The notes below the pieces were generated by a model. That model saw nothing but the letters and a program-made list of their open reading frames with translations. It did not search any database and had not been told where the DNA came from. Made by a program: the position numbers and the translations under genes. Below, in pieces: positions 1 through 8,235 of a stretch of DNA of 64,000 nt. The DNA comes from Paracoccus sp. MC1862 (GTDB lineage Bacteria > Pseudomonadota > Alphaproteobacteria > Rhodobacterales > Rhodobacteraceae). Numbering within the stretch: the first letter of the stretch is position 1; every line of letters begins with the position of its first letter. The stretch covers positions 2,344,501-2,408,500 of the forward strand of contig NZ_CP067225.1 of the NCBI RefSeq assembly GCF_016617715.1, in the 5' to 3' direction.

Positions 1-38
1 TGCAGAAGGCCCCGCGCCACGGTCCTGCATCGCGTCCC

Positions 39-770
39 TCAGGCCCGGTCGCTGTCGAACAGCGTCTCGAACCCGGCCCAGATCATGCGCTTGCCGTCAA
101 AGGGCATGTCGGGCATCGGCTGGCCCTCCATCGCGGCCTCCATCTTGCGCCCCGCCTCCTCGCAGGTGGCGCGGTCGGGCCAGCCGGCCCATGACATGAC
201 GATCACCTCGCCCTCCTGCGCGTCGACCGCCCGATACATGTCGGTCAGCTTGCCGCGCGGCACGTCGTCGCCCCAGCTTTCGAAATTGCCGAGGCAGCCG
301 AAGGGCCTGAACATCTCCTCCCATGCCGAATGGGCGAGCTTCTCGAAGGCGTCGCGGTTGCCTTGCGGCACGGGCGTCAGGAAGCCCTGATAATAGCCGC
401 CGCCCCGGTCGCTGCCATCGGCCACGAAGGACTGGAACCCGCCGAAGATCATCCGCTTGCCGTCATAAGGCGTCTCGCCCATCGTCTGACGCATTTCCTC
501 GGGGTTCTGCATGATGTCGGCCCAGGCGGCGTCCGAGGTTGCGCGGTCGGGCCATTCGACCCAGCCGAAGCTTACGGCCTCCCCATCCTGCGCATCCACG
601 GCCCGCAGGAAGTCGGTCTGCTTGCCGGGTTGGATGTCCTCGGCCCAGGTCTCGACCATGCGGACCGCGCCCCGCCGCTGCATCAGCGGCCAGGCGCGGC
701 GATTGATCTGCAGGTAGGCGTCCTTGCTGGTCTTCGGCACGGGAGTAACCGATCCGGTGTAGTAAGGCAT
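39..770 (-). CDS. Tandem DUF1428 (YbaA-like) protein
   Basis: Predicted cytosolic protein of 243 residues made of two homologous halves. Each half runs from a Y(Y)xGxxTPVP start through an RAVDAQ.GE segment and a WPDRAT motif to an ending like PxDGKRMI.xGF. The single DUF1428 domain is about 115 residues, so this is an internal duplication. The ATG at 770 follows an AGGA ribosome site; a longer upstream reading of the frame has no support and would run through the regulator next door. It diverges from an HxlR regulator gene 105 bases away. The DUF1428 fold is a dimeric ferredoxin-like barrel of unknown role, so no function is assigned. Confidence 0.85.
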   Translation of the reverse strand: MPYYTGSVTPVPKTSKDAYLQINRRAWPLMQRRGAVRMVETWAEDIQPGKQTDFLRAVDAQDGEAVSFGWVEWPDRATSDAAWADIMQNPEEMRQTMGETPYDGKRMIFGGFQSFVADGSDRGGGYYQGFLTPVPQGNRDAFEKLAHSAWEEMFRPFGCLGNFESWGDDVPRGKLTDMYRAVDAQEGEVIVMSWAGWPDRATCEEAGRKMEAAMEGQPMPDMPFDGKRMIWAGFETLFDSDRA

Positions 771-824
771 CTCGCTGTCCTTTCCGGTGGAATGTCGTCC
801 GATGCGACTTAGGCTGCCAGATCG

Positions 825-849
825 GTTGCAAAAAGCAACTGAAATGTTG
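825..849. promoter_or_regulatory. Candidate operator between DUF1428 and HxlR genes
   Basis: The divergent intergenic region contains GTTGC-AAAAA-GCAAC (825-839), a perfect 5 bp inverted repeat. Its right arm starts a second one, CAAC-N6-GTTG (836-849). The pair ends 26 bases before the HxlR start, where an autoregulator would be expected to bind. That HxlR binds here is inference from position and symmetry. Confidence 0.45.
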
Positions 850-875
850 TAAGGTGCCAGCAGGAGGCACCCGCA

Positions 876-1541
876 TTGGCAGAAATCCGCAAGACCTATG
901 GCGAGGGCTGCATTGCCGCCCATGCGCTGGACCTGATCGGCGACCGCTGGGCGCTGCTGGTGGTGCGCGAGTTGATGCTGGGCCCCAAGCGCTTCGGCGC
1001 GATCCGCGCCGGGCTGCCGGGGGTGGCCAGCAACATCCTGACCCGCCGGCTGGAAGACCTGGAACGCGCGGGCATCCTGCGCCGCCGCAGCCTGCCCGCG
1101 CCCGCCAGCGCGCCCGCCTATGAACTGACCGAAAGCGGCCTTGGCCTGCGCCCGGTGCTGCGCGAACTCTGCCGCTGGGGCGCGGCGATGCCGGGCCACG
1201 ATCCCCGGCTGCCGATCAGCCCGACCGCGCTGATGCTGTCGATGGAGGCGATGATCCGACCCGCCGGACGCTTCACCGCCGGCTTCGAGATGGAGGGCGA
1301 GGCCTTCGCCCTGACCGCCGACGCGCAAGGCCTGCACATCCGCCGCACCGACGCAGCGGCCGGAGAGATGAGTTTCACCGGCCATCCCAACGACATGGCC
1401 GCGACGATCTACGGCCCCGTTCCGCTGGCGGATGTCGCCGCAAGCGGGCAGGTCCGTTTCACCGGCGACCTTTCGCGCGGGCAGGGTTTCGTGGACCTGT
1501 TCCGCCTGCGTCGCCCCATTCCCGCAGGAGAAGACGCATGA
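876..1541 (+). CDS. HxlR-family regulator with C-terminal SCP2-like domain
   Basis: A 221-residue winged-helix transcription factor. Residues about 8-95 carry the HxlR signature (LIGDRWALLVVREL, then GPKRFGAIR, then LTRRLEDLERAGILRR, then YELTESG). The remaining 120 residues, with FTGHPNDMAA and VRFTGDLS, look like an SCP2/sterol-carrier-type ligand fold seen fused to some HxlR proteins; that part is inferred. The start is TTG at 876, set by AGGAGG at 862-867 with 8 bases of spacing. The stop overlaps the next gene (ATGA), so the two are co-translated. Such fusions may sense a hydrophobic ligand, but none is identifiable. Confidence 0.85.
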   Translation: MAEIRKTYGEGCIAAHALDLIGDRWALLVVRELMLGPKRFGAIRAGLPGVASNILTRRLEDLERAGILRRRSLPAPASAPAYELTESGLGLRPVLRELCRWGAAMPGHDPRLPISPTALMLSMEAMIRPAGRFTAGFEMEGEAFALTADAQGLHIRRTDAAAGEMSFTGHPNDMAATIYGPVPLADVAASGQVRFTGDLSRGQGFVDLFRLRRPIPAGEDA

Positions 1542-2011
1542 CCCGCCTTATCCCCCATCTGTGGTACAATTCCGAGGCCGAGGAAGCCGCCCGCTTCTAT
1601 GCCTCGGTGATCCCTGACAGCCGGATCGACCACGTCACGACGATGCCCATCGAAACCCCGTCAGGCCCGCCCGGCAGCGTCACCATTGTCGAGTTCACGC
1701 TGGCAGGACAGCCGATGGTCGGCTTCACCGGCGGACCGATGGACACGTTCAACCATGCAATCTCACTGATGGTCGAATGCGACACGCAAGGAGAGATCGA
1801 CCGCATCTGGGACGCGCTTCTGGACGGCGGCGCCCCTGAACAATGCGGCTGGCTGCGCGACCGCTGGGGCGTGGCGTGGCAGATCGCCCCAAAGCGGCTG
1901 GCCGAGATGATGCGAAGCAACGACCGAGCCGCCGCGGCGCGTACCGCGCAGGCGATGATGGGGATGGTCAAGCTGGACCTCGCCGAACTGGAACGCGCCT
2001 TCGCGGGCTGA
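1538..2011 (+). CDS. VOC/PhnB-type glyoxalase-fold protein
   Basis: A 157-residue protein of the vicinal-oxygen-chelate superfamily, in the PhnB / 3-demethylubiquinone methyltransferase-like group. Visible features are the opening IPHLWYNSEAEEAARFY, a central FNHAISLMVEC strand, and CGWLRDRWGVAWQIAPKRL, which is typical of these proteins. It overlaps the HxlR-SCP2 gene by four bases and is probably translationally coupled to it. Proteins of this subgroup often lack a known substrate, so function is left open. Confidence 0.85.
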   Translation: MTRLIPHLWYNSEAEEAARFYASVIPDSRIDHVTTMPIETPSGPPGSVTIVEFTLAGQPMVGFTGGPMDTFNHAISLMVECDTQGEIDRIWDALLDGGAPEQCGWLRDRWGVAWQIAPKRLAEMMRSNDRAAAARTAQAMMGMVKLDLAELERAFAG

Positions 2012-2014
2012 GCG

Positions 2015-2446
2015 TCATATTGCCCGGTCAAACTTGGTGGACAGGTGGACAAGGCTTTCCGACGACCGCACCCCCGTCAGATTGCCGATGCGGTCCAGCA
2101 CCTCGTCCAGTTCCACCGTCGATGCGCAGCCGAGCTGCAGCAGAAGATCGACCCGCCCGCTGGTGGAATGCACCTTCTCGACCGCCGGCAACGCCTTGAG
2201 CCGGCCAAGGATCGCGGCCTGCGCCCTCGGCTCGATCGTCAGAAGGCAGGTCGCGCGGATGCGGGTGACGCGGGCGGCCTCGCCTAGCCGCAGCGTGTAG
2301 CCCGCGATGGCGCCCGTGGTTTCCAGCCGTTCCAGCCGGGCCTGCACCGTTGACCGGGCGAGCTTCAGCCGCCGCGCCAGCACCGCCACCGACATCCGCG
2401 CATCCTGCCCCAGATGCGCGATGATCGCGCGGTCGGTGTCGTCCAT
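2015..2446 (-). CDS. Lrp/AsnC-family transcriptional regulator
   Basis: A 143-residue feast/famine regulator. The N-terminal helix-turn-helix (residues about 4-55) contains LARRLKLARSTVQARLERLE; the C-terminal RAM ligand domain contains VEKVHSTSGRVDLLLQLGC and ends in the usual LSTKFDRAI. It diverges, with about 145 bases between, from the decarboxylase gene, which is a natural target because Lrp proteins commonly control an adjacent amino acid catabolic gene. Its 3' end is three bases from that of the VOC gene, so those two converge. Confidence 0.9.
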   Translation of the reverse strand: MDDTDRAIIAHLGQDARMSVAVLARRLKLARSTVQARLERLETTGAIAGYTLRLGEAARVTRIRATCLLTIEPRAQAAILGRLKALPAVEKVHSTSGRVDLLLQLGCASTVELDEVLDRIGNLTGVRSSESLVHLSTKFDRAI

Positions 2447-2590
2447 GGTCCCTCTTGTCGATTTGACGGCCTTGCCGGTCACATTAACCGGCCCCGCGCG
2501 ACGATCCATCCTTTTCATCGCCCCGAATGCGTCCCATAGGGCGCTTTCCGCGTTGATCGGCGGACCCCCCGGACATGGAAAGGATTGCGC

Positions 2591-3748
2591 ATGGGACTGA
2601 CCGAAGGCCACCTGGCCAAGACCATGTGGGAGAACCCGGCCGAGATCGTCCGCAGCCTCAAGCCCGAGAACCCGGTGATGGTCTTCGCCCCCACCGTCCT
2701 GCAGGACCGCGCCCGCGCCTTCCTGGCGGGCTTTCCCGGCTTCGTCACCTATGCCGTCAAGTCGAACCCCGACGAGGCGGTGATCCAGAATCTCGTGCAG
2801 GCGGGGATCAAGGGCTTCGACGTGGCCTCGCCCTTCGAGATCGACCTGATCGGCCGCCTCGCCCCCATGGCCGTGCGGCATTACCACAACCCGGTGCGAA
2901 GCCGCGCCGAGATCGCCCATGCGGTGGCCGCCGGCATCAAGGCCTGGTCGGTGGACAGCCAGACCGAACTGGACAAGCTGTTCGAGCAGGTGCCCACGGA
3001 CGCCTGCGAGATTTCGCCCCGCTTCAAGCTGCCGGTGCTGGGCGCGGCCTATGATTTCGGGTCCAAGTTCGGCGCCAGCCCCGAGCTTGCGGCAGACCTG
3101 CTGCGTGCGGTCCATGAGAAAGGCTACACCGCCTCGCTGACCTTCCACCCCGGCACGCAATGCACCGACCCGCACGCATGGGAACAGTATATCCGCACCG
3201 CCGCCGAGATCGCCGAGATGGCGGGCGTCCGGCCCAAGCGCCTGAACGTCGGCGGCGGCTTCCCGTCCTGGCGCGTCCACGGGGTGGAACCCGACCTGTC
3301 CGCGATCTTCGACCTGATCGGCCGCACCACGGCGGAAGCCTTCGGCGCGGACGCCCCCGAACTGGTGTGCGAGCCGGGACGCGGCATCTGCGCCGACGCC
3401 TTCGCCATCATCACCCGCGTCAAGGCGGTCCGCGACGGGACGAACGTGTTCCTGAACGACGGCGTCTATGGCGGCATGAACGAGCTGCCGGTGATCGGCA
3501 ACCTCGACCGGCTGGAGGTGCTGACGCCCGAGGGCCGCTTGCGCGGGGAAAACAGCCACGGCCGCGTCGTCTTCGGCCCGACCTGCGATTCGGTGGACCG
3601 CCTGCCGGGCGAGATCTCGCTGCCCGACAACATCGAGGAGGGCGATTACGTCGTCTTCCACGGCGCGGGCGCCTATTCGGTCGTGACGAACACCCGCTTC
3701 AACGGCTTTGGCGAGATGCGGCAACTGACGGTGATGGGCTTCGACTGA
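2591..3748 (+). CDS. Ornithine/lysine decarboxylase (fold type III)
   Basis: A 385-residue PLP-dependent decarboxylase of the alanine-racemase-fold ODC family, predicted to make putrescine and/or cadaverine in the cytosol. The PLP lysine is K57 (YAVKSNP); other marks are FHPGTQC, GGGFPSWR, the phosphate-binding EPGRG at 261-265 and the active-site cysteine C332 in GPTCDSVDRL. Length fits bacterial ODCs. ATG 2591 is preferred over an in-frame TTG at 2585 because GGAAAGGA (2577-2584) gives six bases of spacing to the ATG and none to the TTG. The divergent Lrp regulator suggests control by an amino acid. Substrate choice between ornithine and lysine cannot be read from the sequence. Confidence 0.9.
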   Translation: MGLTEGHLAKTMWENPAEIVRSLKPENPVMVFAPTVLQDRARAFLAGFPGFVTYAVKSNPDEAVIQNLVQAGIKGFDVASPFEIDLIGRLAPMAVRHYHNPVRSRAEIAHAVAAGIKAWSVDSQTELDKLFEQVPTDACEISPRFKLPVLGAAYDFGSKFGASPELAADLLRAVHEKGYTASLTFHPGTQCTDPHAWEQYIRTAAEIAEMAGVRPKRLNVGGGFPSWRVHGVEPDLSAIFDLIGRTTAEAFGADAPELVCEPGRGICADAFAIITRVKAVRDGTNVFLNDGVYGGMNELPVIGNLDRLEVLTPEGRLRGENSHGRVVFGPTCDSVDRLPGEISLPDNIEEGDYVVFHGAGAYSVVTNTRFNGFGEMRQLTVMGFD

Positions 3749-3783
3749 GCCTTCGGGCGCCATCCGGCAAGGGTGGCGCTTTC

Positions 3784-3895
3784 GGTGGGGTGGAACCCCG
3801 CCCTACGGGGCAATCGGGGAGGCGTTCGTTCGGGATGACGGTGGGGTGAACCTCACCCTGCGCCATGTCCCGGCAGGGTGGGGTTCCATCCCACC
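3784..3895. repeat. Palindromic intergenic repeat element
   Basis: The gap between the decarboxylase and metF holds two 21-base arms (3784-3804 and 3875-3895) that are inverted repeats with two mismatches, built around GGTGGGGTGGAACCCC. Between them lies a third copy of the theme, GGTGGGGTGAACCTCACCCT (3840-3859), which itself folds as a short hairpin. The layout resembles REP/BIME-type elements and sits where two genes converge, so it may also act as a terminator or mRNA stabiliser. Confidence 0.6.
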
Positions 3896-3912
3896 ACCAG
3901 CCGGCCACGTCC

Positions 3913-4770
3913 TCACGCCACCTTGGCTTGTTGCGGCGCGATCCCCAAGCCAGCGCAGACGGCCAGCGTCATCTGCGGCCGGTTGACCGTGTAGAAATGC
4001 AGCCGGTCCACGCCGCCCTCGATCAGCCGGCGGCAGAGATTCACCGCCATGTCCACGGCTAGCCGCCGCTCGCCTTCCGCACCCGCCTTGGCAAAGGCCT
4101 CGTCGGCCCAGGCCGGAACGCTCGCCCCGCAACGGGCGGCAAATTTCTTCGCACCCGACCAGTTCTGGATCGGCAGGATGCCGGGGATGATCGGGGCAGT
4201 GACGCCCTCCGCCGCGCAGGCGTCGCGGAAGCGGAAATAGACATCCGCGTCGAAGAAGAACTGGGTGATCGCGCTGGATGCGCCCGCGTCCACCTTGCGT
4301 TTCAGCCACTCCACGTCGGCGCTGGTGTCGGGGCTTTCCGGGTGCGGCTCGGGATAGGCACCGCAGCGGATGGAGAAGCCGCCCCGCGCCGCGATGGCCT
4401 CGATCAGTTCCACTGAATCGGCGAAGCCCTCGGGATGGGGCGCGAAGCGGTCTGCCCCCTGCGGCGGGTCGCCCCGCAGCGCCACGATCTCGCGCACGCC
4501 GGCAGCCGCATAGTCGTCCACGATCGCCATCGTTTCGGCGCGCGAGGCATCCACGCAGGTCAGGTGCGCCGCGACGTTCAGCCCGTAGTTCGAGGCCAGC
4601 GCCGTCACCGCCTCATGCGTCAACTGCCGGGTCGTGCCGCCCGCGCCATAGGTCACGGACACGAACTCCGGTCCCAGCGGCGCCAGCGCATTCGCCGTTT
4701 CCCACAGCTTGAAGGACTGGTCGAGGTTGCGGGGCGGGAAGAACTCGAAGCTGACAGAGGGGGTGGTCAT
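3913..4770 (-). CDS. metF: 5,10-methylenetetrahydrofolate reductase
   Basis: Reduces methylene-THF to methyl-THF with FAD, supplying methyl groups for methionine synthesis. At 285 residues it matches bacterial MetF. Motifs include VSFEFFPPRN at the N-terminus, SVTYGAGG, HLTCVDASR, VALRGDPP, GAYPEPHPES and the C-terminal HFYTVNRP. The ATG at 4770 has an AAGGA ribosome site 8 bases upstream. It diverges from a MetR-type regulator with a MetR-like box between them, the classic met arrangement. Confidence 0.96.
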   Translation of the reverse strand: MTTPSVSFEFFPPRNLDQSFKLWETANALAPLGPEFVSVTYGAGGTTRQLTHEAVTALASNYGLNVAAHLTCVDASRAETMAIVDDYAAAGVREIVALRGDPPQGADRFAPHPEGFADSVELIEAIAARGGFSIRCGAYPEPHPESPDTSADVEWLKRKVDAGASSAITQFFFDADVYFRFRDACAAEGVTAPIIPGILPIQNWSGAKKFAARCGASVPAWADEAFAKAGAEGERRLAVDMAVNLCRRLIEGGVDRLHFYTVNRPQMTLAVCAGLGIAPQQAKVA

Positions 4771-4812
4771 CGCGGGTATCCTTTCACCCTTCTTGTGCCA
4801 CGGCGCCTTCCG

Positions 4813-4825
4813 TGAGACAAATTCA
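4813..4825. promoter_or_regulatory. Candidate MetR binding site
   Basis: TGAG-ACAAA-TTCA matches the published MetR consensus TGAA-N5-TTCA with one mismatch and also fits the general LysR box T-N11-A. It lies in the 81-base metF/metR intergenic region. A weaker second match, TGAATTCCATGCA (4844-4856), overlaps the metR start region. Regulation by homocysteine-bound MetR is inferred from the family. Confidence 0.6.
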
Positions 4826-4851
4826 TCTTCCACAACTTCGACATGAATTCC

Positions 4852-5748
4852 ATGCATCTTGAACTGCGCCATCTGCGGACGATCCGCGCCATCCACGACC
4901 AAGGCGGCCTTGCCCGTGCGGCCGAGGTGCTGAACATCACCCAATCGGCGCTGTCCCATCAGGTCCGCGCGCTGGAGGATCAGGCCGGCACGTCGCTGTT
5001 CCTGCGCCAGACCAAGCCCATGCGCCTGTCCCCCGCCGGGCTGCGGCTGCTGGCCGTGGCGCGTCAGGTCCTGCCACTGGTCGAGGCGGCAGAATCCGAG
5101 ATGCGCGGCGTGACGCAGGGCAAGCTGGGACGGCTGCACATCGCCATGGAATGCCACGCCTGCTTCAACTGGCTGCTGCCGGCGCTGGACGCCTTCCGCC
5201 ACGACTGGCCGGGGGTGGACATCGACGTGCGCGCGGGGCTGGCCTTCACCGCCCTGCCCGCCCTGGTGCGGGGCGATGCGGACATGGTGATTTCCTCGGA
5301 CCCCGAGGACCTGCCCGGCATCGTGTTCGAGCCGCTGTTCGACTACAACCCCCTGCTGGTCGTGCCCGCCCGCCATCCGCTGGCCGGCCGCGATTTTGCC
5401 GAGCCGGCCGACCTTTCGGCTGAAACGCTCATCACCTATCCGATGGACCGCGCCCGGCTGGATGTGTTCTCGCATTTCCTCGACCCCGCCGGGGTGCAGC
5501 CCGGCGCTGTGCGGGAAATCGAGCTGACCGACGTGATCCTGCTGCTGGTCGCCTCGGGGCGCGGCGTGTCGGTGCTGCCCGACTGGGTGCTGGAACGCGA
5601 GGCCGGCAACCCGGAACTGGTGACGCTGCCGCTGGGCCGCCGCGGGGTGGTGCGCCGCCTTTACGCGGCGGTGCGCGAAGCCGACCGCGACCTGGCCTTC
5701 ATGGGCGACATGATCCGCCTGGCGCGCGAAGGGCGAAACGCCGGCTGA
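4852..5748 (+). CDS. metR: LysR-family regulator, MetR type
   Basis: A 298-residue LysR regulator. The N-terminal helix-turn-helix reads ELRHLRTIRAI, then GGLARAAEVLNITQSALSHQ; the rest is a periplasmic-binding-like effector domain with the MetR-like CHACFNWLLPALDAFR segment and VLLLVASGRGVSVLPDWVL-type C-terminal half. MetR responds to homocysteine and activates methionine genes; divergence from metF supports this identity. The start is placed at ATG 4852 (MHLELRHL), as in MetR proteins; an ATG at 4843 would add three residues and neither has a clear ribosome site. Confidence 0.88.
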   Translation: MHLELRHLRTIRAIHDQGGLARAAEVLNITQSALSHQVRALEDQAGTSLFLRQTKPMRLSPAGLRLLAVARQVLPLVEAAESEMRGVTQGKLGRLHIAMECHACFNWLLPALDAFRHDWPGVDIDVRAGLAFTALPALVRGDADMVISSDPEDLPGIVFEPLFDYNPLLVVPARHPLAGRDFAEPADLSAETLITYPMDRARLDVFSHFLDPAGVQPGAVREIELTDVILLLVASGRGVSVLPDWVLEREAGNPELVTLPLGRRGVVRRLYAAVREADRDLAFMGDMIRLAREGRNAG

Positions 5749-5811
5749 CGCGAGGGACCCCGGCGGCCCTTCGGGACGTTCCTTCGGGAAGACCATGCAA
5801 GGGGAAACACA

Positions 5812-6273
5812 ATGCTCGCCTCGTTCCTCATGGGCCTCGTCGGGGGTCAGCGATCCATGACGCCGCTGGCGGCGGTGGCAGTGGCCGCCGCGCGCGGGGA
5901 CCTGCCGCGGGACTGCGCGGCGCCGGACATCCTGCGCGAACCGGCGGTCGCGGCGGGCGCCGTCGCGCTGGCGCTGGCGGAACTGGCGGGCGACAAGATG
6001 AAAAGCGCGCCCGACCGGATCGTGCCGCCGGGACTTGCCGCCCGCTTCATCGTGGCGGGCTTTGCCGCCGGTGCGCTGGCGCCGCGCGGGCGATTTCTGG
6101 AAGGGGCCGCGCTGGGCGGGATCACGGCGGTCGCGGCCTCCTACCCCGGCTGGCGGGCGCGGATGGCCGCTATGGAAGATCACGGCCAGACCCCCACCGG
6201 ACTGGTCGAGGACGCGCTGGTCGTGACCGCCGCCGCCGCCATCGTCGCCGCGATGCGCCCCAGGCGCCGCTGA
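5812..6273 (+). CDS. DUF4126-type small membrane protein
   Basis: A 153-residue hydrophobic protein with about four membrane segments. The opening GLVGGQRSMTPLAAVAVAAA has the G-xx-R-x-TPL pattern typical of DUF4126, followed by PGLAARFIVAGFAAGALAPRG and a C-terminal hydrophobic helix ending in basic residues. AGGGGA precedes the ATG with good spacing. Function is unknown; it lies between metR and the inositol monophosphatase gene and could be co-transcribed with either. Confidence 0.75.
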   Translation: MLASFLMGLVGGQRSMTPLAAVAVAAARGDLPRDCAAPDILREPAVAAGAVALALAELAGDKMKSAPDRIVPPGLAARFIVAGFAAGALAPRGRFLEGAALGGITAVAASYPGWRARMAAMEDHGQTPTGLVEDALVVTAAAAIVAAMRPRRR

Positions 6274-6340
6274 TCCGCCCGCCTTCACTTCCGGCGGGGA
6301 TCGGCCTAAAGGGGCCTGCCCCGTCCCGAAGGATTTCCCC

Positions 6341-7132
6341 ATGCCCAGCGCCAACCTCAACCTGATGATCAAGGCCGCGCGCAAGGCGGGCCGCAGCCTG
6401 GTCAAGGACTTCCGAGAGGTCGAGAACCTGCAGGTCTCGTCGAAAGGCCCCGGCGACTTCGTCAGCCGCGCCGACCGCGAGGCGGAACGGATCATCAAGG
6501 AGGACCTGCGCACCGCCCGCCCGAACTATGGCTGGGTCGGCGAGGAAACCGGCGCCGAGGCAGGCGAAGATCCCACCCGCCGCTGGATCGTCGATCCGCT
6601 GGACGGCACCACCAACTTCCTGCACGGATTGCCGCACTGGGCGGTCAGCATCGGGCTGGAACACAAGGGCGAGATCGTCGCGGCCGTCGTCTTCGATCCC
6701 GCCAAGGACGAGTTGTTCACCGCCGAAAAGGGCGACGGGGCCTTCGTCAACGACAAGCGCCTGCGGGTGTCGGGACGGCGCGACATGAACAGCGCGATCT
6801 TTGCGACCGGCGTGCCCTTCGGGGCCAAGACGACGCTTCCGGCGACGCTGAAGGATCTGGCGCGGCTGATGCCGGTCTGCGCGGGCGTGCGGCGCTGGGG
6901 CTCGGCGGCGCTGGATCTCGCCTATGTCGCGGCGGGGCGCTATGACGGCTACTGGGAACGCGGCATCCAGCCCTGGGACATCGCGGCGGGCATCCTGCTG
7001 GTGCGCGAGGCCGGCGGCTTCGTCGAACCCCTGCGCGATCACGCCGGCCTCATCGCCGATTCCAGCACCATCGTCTGCGCCAACCCGCAACTGTTCGAGA
7101 CCTTCTCGGGGATCGTCCGCAGCCGAGACTGA
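6341..7132 (+). CDS. suhB: Inositol monophosphatase family protein (SuhB-like)
   Basis: A 263-residue Mg2+/Li+-dependent sugar phosphatase. All family motifs are intact: GEETG at 67-71, DPLDGTTNF from 85, and WDIAAG at 212-217, which together form the metal and phosphate site. Length is typical. Family members hydrolyse myo-inositol 1-phosphate; in E. coli SuhB also acts in rRNA antitermination, which cannot be judged here. A separate histidinol-phosphatase role is possible for this fold but the motif spacing favours SuhB. Confidence 0.88.
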   Translation: MPSANLNLMIKAARKAGRSLVKDFREVENLQVSSKGPGDFVSRADREAERIIKEDLRTARPNYGWVGEETGAEAGEDPTRRWIVDPLDGTTNFLHGLPHWAVSIGLEHKGEIVAAVVFDPAKDELFTAEKGDGAFVNDKRLRVSGRRDMNSAIFATGVPFGAKTTLPATLKDLARLMPVCAGVRRWGSAALDLAYVAAGRYDGYWERGIQPWDIAAGILLVREAGGFVEPLRDHAGLIADSSTIVCANPQLFETFSGIVRSRD

Positions 7133-7257
7133 GGCGCGAAAACCGTCGCCATCCTGCACCCCGCGCGGCCTTTCCCGTCGTCCGAGAATGGCCCGGCTTG
7201 ACACTTGCCGCCCCAAGGGCGAGCGCCGGGGTATCTCGCCTGTCGCGGTGCCCCCTC

Positions 7258-8235
7258 ATGCCTTCCCCTGATTCGCCGGTCGCTGCGCCGGTGCCGCTTT
7301 CCCCTGCCCCCCTTCATGCCGCGCCGGAAATCCCGCCGCAGCCCGTCCGCCCGGACGACCGGCAGGGCCTCGCGATCCTGCTGGTCTGCGTCACCAGCCT
7401 GATCTTCGCGATCCAGGACGGACTGGCCCGCCACCTCAGCGCCACCTATTCGCCGATCTTCGTGACCATGGTGCGCTACTGGTTCTTTGCGGTCTTCGTG
7501 CTGGCGATGGCCGCCCGCGGCCCCGGCGGGCTGCGCGCCGCATCCCGCAGCCATTACCCCGTGCTGCAGATCACCCGCGGGCTGCTGCTGGTCTTCGAGA
7601 TCGTCATCATGGTCGCGGCCTTCGTCAAGCTGGGCCTGATCGAGACCCACGCCGTCTTCACCGCCTACCCGCTGCTTGTCGTGGCCCTGTCCGGCCCGGT
7701 GCTGGGGGAACGCATCGGCTGGCGGCGCTGGGCCGCGGTCGGCGCGGGATTCGTCGGCATCCTCATCATCCTGCAGCCGGGGCTGAGGGTCTTTTCGCCC
7801 TGGGCGATCCTGCCCGTGGTCGCGGCGCTGATGTTCGCGGTCTATGGCCTTCTGACGCGGATGGTATCGGCGAAGGACAGCGCCGAGGTCAGCTTCTTCT
7901 GGACCGGCATCGCGGGCGTCGCCGGCATCACCCTTGTCGGCGTCTGGTATATCGAGCCCATCGCCCGCGCCGACTGGCCCTGGATGGCGGGCCTGTGCAT
8001 CTGCGGCATGACCAGCCACTACCTGCTGATCCGCGCCTATTCGCTGGCCGAGGCCTCCAGCCTGCAGCCCTTTTCCTACACGCAGCTTGTCTGGGTCAGC
8101 CTGATCGGCGTCCTGCTGCTGGGGGAGGAGGTCCGGCCGAACGTGATCCTCGGGATGCTGATCATCGTCGGCGCGGGGCTGTTCACCTGGTGGCGGTCGC
8201 TGCAGAAGGCGCGGGCAGAGACTGCGCCTCGCTGA
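7258..8235 (+). CDS. DMT-superfamily permease (two EamA domains)
   Basis: A 325-residue inner-membrane transporter with ten predicted helices arranged as two EamA repeats, after a Pro/Ala-rich cytosolic N-terminus of about 35 residues. The pattern VFTAYPLLVVALSGPVLGE in the first repeat and SYTQLVWVSLIGVLLLGEE in the second is typical. Substrate is unknown; relatives export amino acids or metabolites. I use ATG 7258; an in-frame TTG at 7198 lacks a ribosome site. The 3' end overlaps the convergent lytic transglycosylase gene by 53 bases. Confidence 0.85.
   Translation: MPSPDSPVAAPVPLSPAPLHAAPEIPPQPVRPDDRQGLAILLVCVTSLIFAIQDGLARHLSATYSPIFVTMVRYWFFAVFVLAMAARGPGGLRAASRSHYPVLQITRGLLLVFEIVIMVAAFVKLGLIETHAVFTAYPLLVVALSGPVLGERIGWRRWAAVGAGFVGILIILQPGLRVFSPWAILPVVAALMFAVYGLLTRMVSAKDSAEVSFFWTGIAGVAGITLVGVWYIEPIARADWPWMAGLCICGMTSHYLLIRAYSLAEASSLQPFSYTQLVWVSLIGVLLLGEEVRPNVILGMLIIVGAGLFTWWRSLQKARAETAPR

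Noticed and set aside
7198..7257. Extended DMT permease start at TTG 7198
   Set aside because: No ribosome site is present and the TTGACA there looks like a -35 box, though no matching -10 box follows. ATG 7258 is used.
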